Below, one piece after another: positions 62,329 to 64,000 of a DNA stretch of 64,000 nucleotides. Made by a program: the position numbers and the translations under genes. The DNA is from Halovenus rubra (lineage in GTDB: Archaea; Halobacteriota; Halobacteria; Halobacteriales; Haloarculaceae), in contig NZ_JAODIY010000004.1 in the NCBI RefSeq assembly GCF_026586665.1, positions 366,120 through 430,119 of the forward strand, read 5' to 3'. Every line of letters begins with the position of its first letter. Within the stretch, counting starts at the first letter, position 1. The notes under the pieces are model-generated. The model did no database searches. It was given only the letters and a program-made list of their open reading frames with translations, and was not told the DNA's origin.

Positions 62329-63990
62329 ATGAGAGACACGCACGAACATTACGAAGCAGTCGTCGTCGGGAACGGACCCGGCGGCGCTGCCGCGGCAGCA
62401 GCACTGGCAAAACAGGACATCGAGACACTTGTTCTCGAACGCGGGACTGCGGCCGGCTCGAAAAACGTCTCGGGTGGTCTCATCTACGGTGAGGAGTGGG
62501 CACCATACACAATGGACGACCTCTTCCCGGGTTTCCGAGAGGAAGCAGCGGAGCGACCGATCGACGACTACTACATTCATAACATCGCCGGCGAGAGCGT
62601 CAAAACGTTTGACCTACACAAGATTCACCATCAGGGGACTGAATGGTGTGATGCCGTCCTTCGCCGAACGATGGACTCGTGGCTCGCCGACAGAGTCCAC
62701 GAGATGACTCGCGAGACAGGGGGTGGCATGTTGACTGATGTCCGGGTGAATGGACTGCTCCGTGAAGGCGGAAAGATTGTCGGCGTCACCTGTGATGAAC
62801 TTGACCCAATAACAGCCGATGTCATCATTGCCGCCGACGGTGTAAACTCTGAACTGGCCCGCGATGCAGGGCTGATGGATTGGGAGGAACCTGATGACTG
62901 GTTCCAAGGTGTAAAAGCAGTTGTCGATATGGACCCCGAACGCATTAACCAGCGGTTCGATATCGACCCCACTACCGGTAGTGCACACCTTTTTTCGGGT
63001 GATCTCTTCGATGGCGTCCGCGGAGGGGGGTTCCTCTACACGAACGAGGATTCGCTCTCAGTCGGCACTGTGTTCCACCTCGACTCGATTGCCGAGGAAC
63101 GCGCCGAACCCCACGAACTGCTCGACAACCTGCTCACTCACCCGTTACTAGACCAGTGGTTCGACGGCGAGTACGAGGAACGCGAGTACTCGGCGAAGCT
63201 GGTCCCCGACTCAAAAAAGGTTGCACACCCATCACCACACCGTGGACGTCTTCTCCTTGTGGGCGATGCGGCCGGGCAAATGCAAGCACAGGGACCAATC
63301 ATCAAAGGAATGAACCATGCTGTCACCGCGGGTGGGCTAGCCGCCGAAGCCTTCCAAGAGGCCAAAACACGAGGTCAACCCGGCGCCGCCGGGGCGCTGT
63401 ATGAACGCAAACTTGAGTCAGAAGGTGTGATGAAGCGACTTCGGCCTCGACGGTACCGGATGACACGCTTTATCTCTGAGAGCCGGCCTATCAACAAACT
63501 CGGCAACGCAGTCATTAACTCGCGTGTTGGGGCCGCTGGGCTCAAACTCTTTGACGGTCTAATAGAGCGGTCGTTTAACTCACCGTTCGTCCTTGGGATG
63601 ATTCCTGACACGAAGATGACCTATGTGACCATACCCGAACGAATAGGTGAGGTCCTTGGGGACCCTGTCACAAGCGAGAATAATGTCGAACCGCCAGGCC
63701 TTGATGACCGCATTGGTGACCTCACGTACAACGTCGACGACCCACACATTGAGGTTCGCGACGAGAGCTTCGATGCGAGTGGCGTAGCCGTGACTGCCTG
63801 CCCGGTGAGTGCCACTGACTTTGGGGGCGGGTGCTACCGTGAGGAAACCGTACAAACAAATGGTGAGACCGAACGCAAAGTAAGCCTTGACACTCAGCCG
63901 TGTGTCGAGTGTGGCACGTGTGCTGTCGTCGCCGATACTCACTGGGAGCATCCAAGTGGGGGGAAAGGCGTCGAATTTAAACAGGGATAA
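62329..63990 (+). CDS. fixC: FixC-FixX fusion: ETF:quinone oxidoreductase
   Basis: 553 residues. An N-terminal FAD-binding motif VVVGNGPGGAAAAAALAKQ opens a FixC-type flavoprotein, with a second FAD motif LLLVGDAAGQMQAQGPIIKGMNHA and the GSKNVSGGLIYG segment typical of FixC. From about 465 the protein continues as a FixX ferredoxin domain (VAVTACPVSATDF ... QPCVECGTCAVVAD) with the cluster cysteines. It thus resembles full-length mitochondrial ETF-QO, moving electrons from the ETF to menaquinone. The stop is at 63988-63990, complete within the window. Confidence 0.93.
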   Translation: MRDTHEHYEAVVVGNGPGGAAAAAALAKQDIETLVLERGTAAGSKNVSGGLIYGEEWAPYTMDDLFPGFREEAAERPIDDYYIHNIAGESVKTFDLHKIHHQGTEWCDAVLRRTMDSWLADRVHEMTRETGGGMLTDVRVNGLLREGGKIVGVTCDELDPITADVIIAADGVNSELARDAGLMDWEEPDDWFQGVKAVVDMDPERINQRFDIDPTTGSAHLFSGDLFDGVRGGGFLYTNEDSLSVGTVFHLDSIAEERAEPHELLDNLLTHPLLDQWFDGEYEEREYSAKLVPDSKKVAHPSPHRGRLLLVGDAAGQMQAQGPIIKGMNHAVTAGGLAAEAFQEAKTRGQPGAAGALYERKLESEGVMKRLRPRRYRMTRFISESRPINKLGNAVINSRVGAAGLKLFDGLIERSFNSPFVLGMIPDTKMTYVTIPERIGEVLGDPVTSENNVEPPGLDDRIGDLTYNVDDPHIEVRDESFDASGVAVTACPVSATDFGGGCYREETVQTNGETERKVSLDTQPCVECGTCAVVADTHWEHPSGGKGVEFKQG

Positions 63991-64000
63991 CACACGGATG

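Overview
The window is chromosomal DNA from a halophilic archaeon of the class Halobacteria. The evidence is the acid-rich proteins, the PCNA / primase large subunit neighbourhood, the archaeal-type glutamyl-tRNA synthetase with an MSTS motif, HalX response regulators, a PGF-CTERM-like surface protein, haloarchaeal DUF7344 and DUF1102 proteins, and short or absent leaders behind TATA boxes. Base composition looks only moderately GC-rich for the class, and clearly AT-richer from about 26 to 50 kb. I could not fix the genus.

Layout. 0.1-1.2 kb holds gene debris: the tail of a histidine kinase and a TGA-interrupted small gene. 1.4-7 kb has a GDT1-type cation transporter, an aldehyde dehydrogenase, a type IV pilin, a HalX response regulator and an alpha/beta hydrolase. 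7-13.5 kb is an information-processing block (PCNA, glutamate dehydrogenase, PriL, Hjc) with haloarchaeal membrane proteins and a RidA-like protein. 13.5-19.3 kb carries surface and lipid genes: a Tat-exported LVIVD-repeat protein with a PGF-CTERM-like tail, a sensor kinase, an archaetidylserine-synthase-like enzyme and a geranylgeranyl reductase. 19.4-23.6 kb encodes a nucleotide-salvage route to 3-phosphoglycerate: a PfkB kinase, ribose-1,5-bisphosphate isomerase and form III RuBisCO. 23.7-25.1 kb is the operon rpl7ae-rps28e-rpl24e-ndk.

26-50 kb is an AT-richer accessory region devoted to the cell surface. It contains five DUF1102-type exported proteins, four of them with SipW-type or Tat-like N termini, and a signal peptidase I paired with a DUF5305 protein. 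It also has a rhomboid protease directly behind a protein with a Gly-Gly/TM/Arg tail, two large subtilases that each carry a cohesin-like and a dockerin-like module, and a separate membrane-anchored cohesin-like protein. Regulators are interspersed: a HalX regulator, a histidine kinase whose receiver-like domain lacks the phosphoacceptor Asp, two DUF7344 winged-helix proteins, and a probable ribbon-helix-helix protein with an ordered array of AACTCACA repeats at its promoter.

50-64 kb returns to housekeeping: glucose-6-phosphate isomerase, tRNA-Val(GAC), a cupin, an arylamine N-acetyltransferase, a PAPS-reductase-family protein, an alkaline-phosphatase-superfamily enzyme, GltX, a dicluster ferredoxin, and an electron-transfer-flavoprotein cluster (etfB, etfA, and FixC fused to FixX). 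The most novel-looking content is the 28.8-48.3 kb surface system. It may combine SipW-dependent fibre-like proteins, a rhomboid/sorting-tail pair and cohesin-dockerin proteases. All functional statements rest on motif recognition by eye, without database searches.
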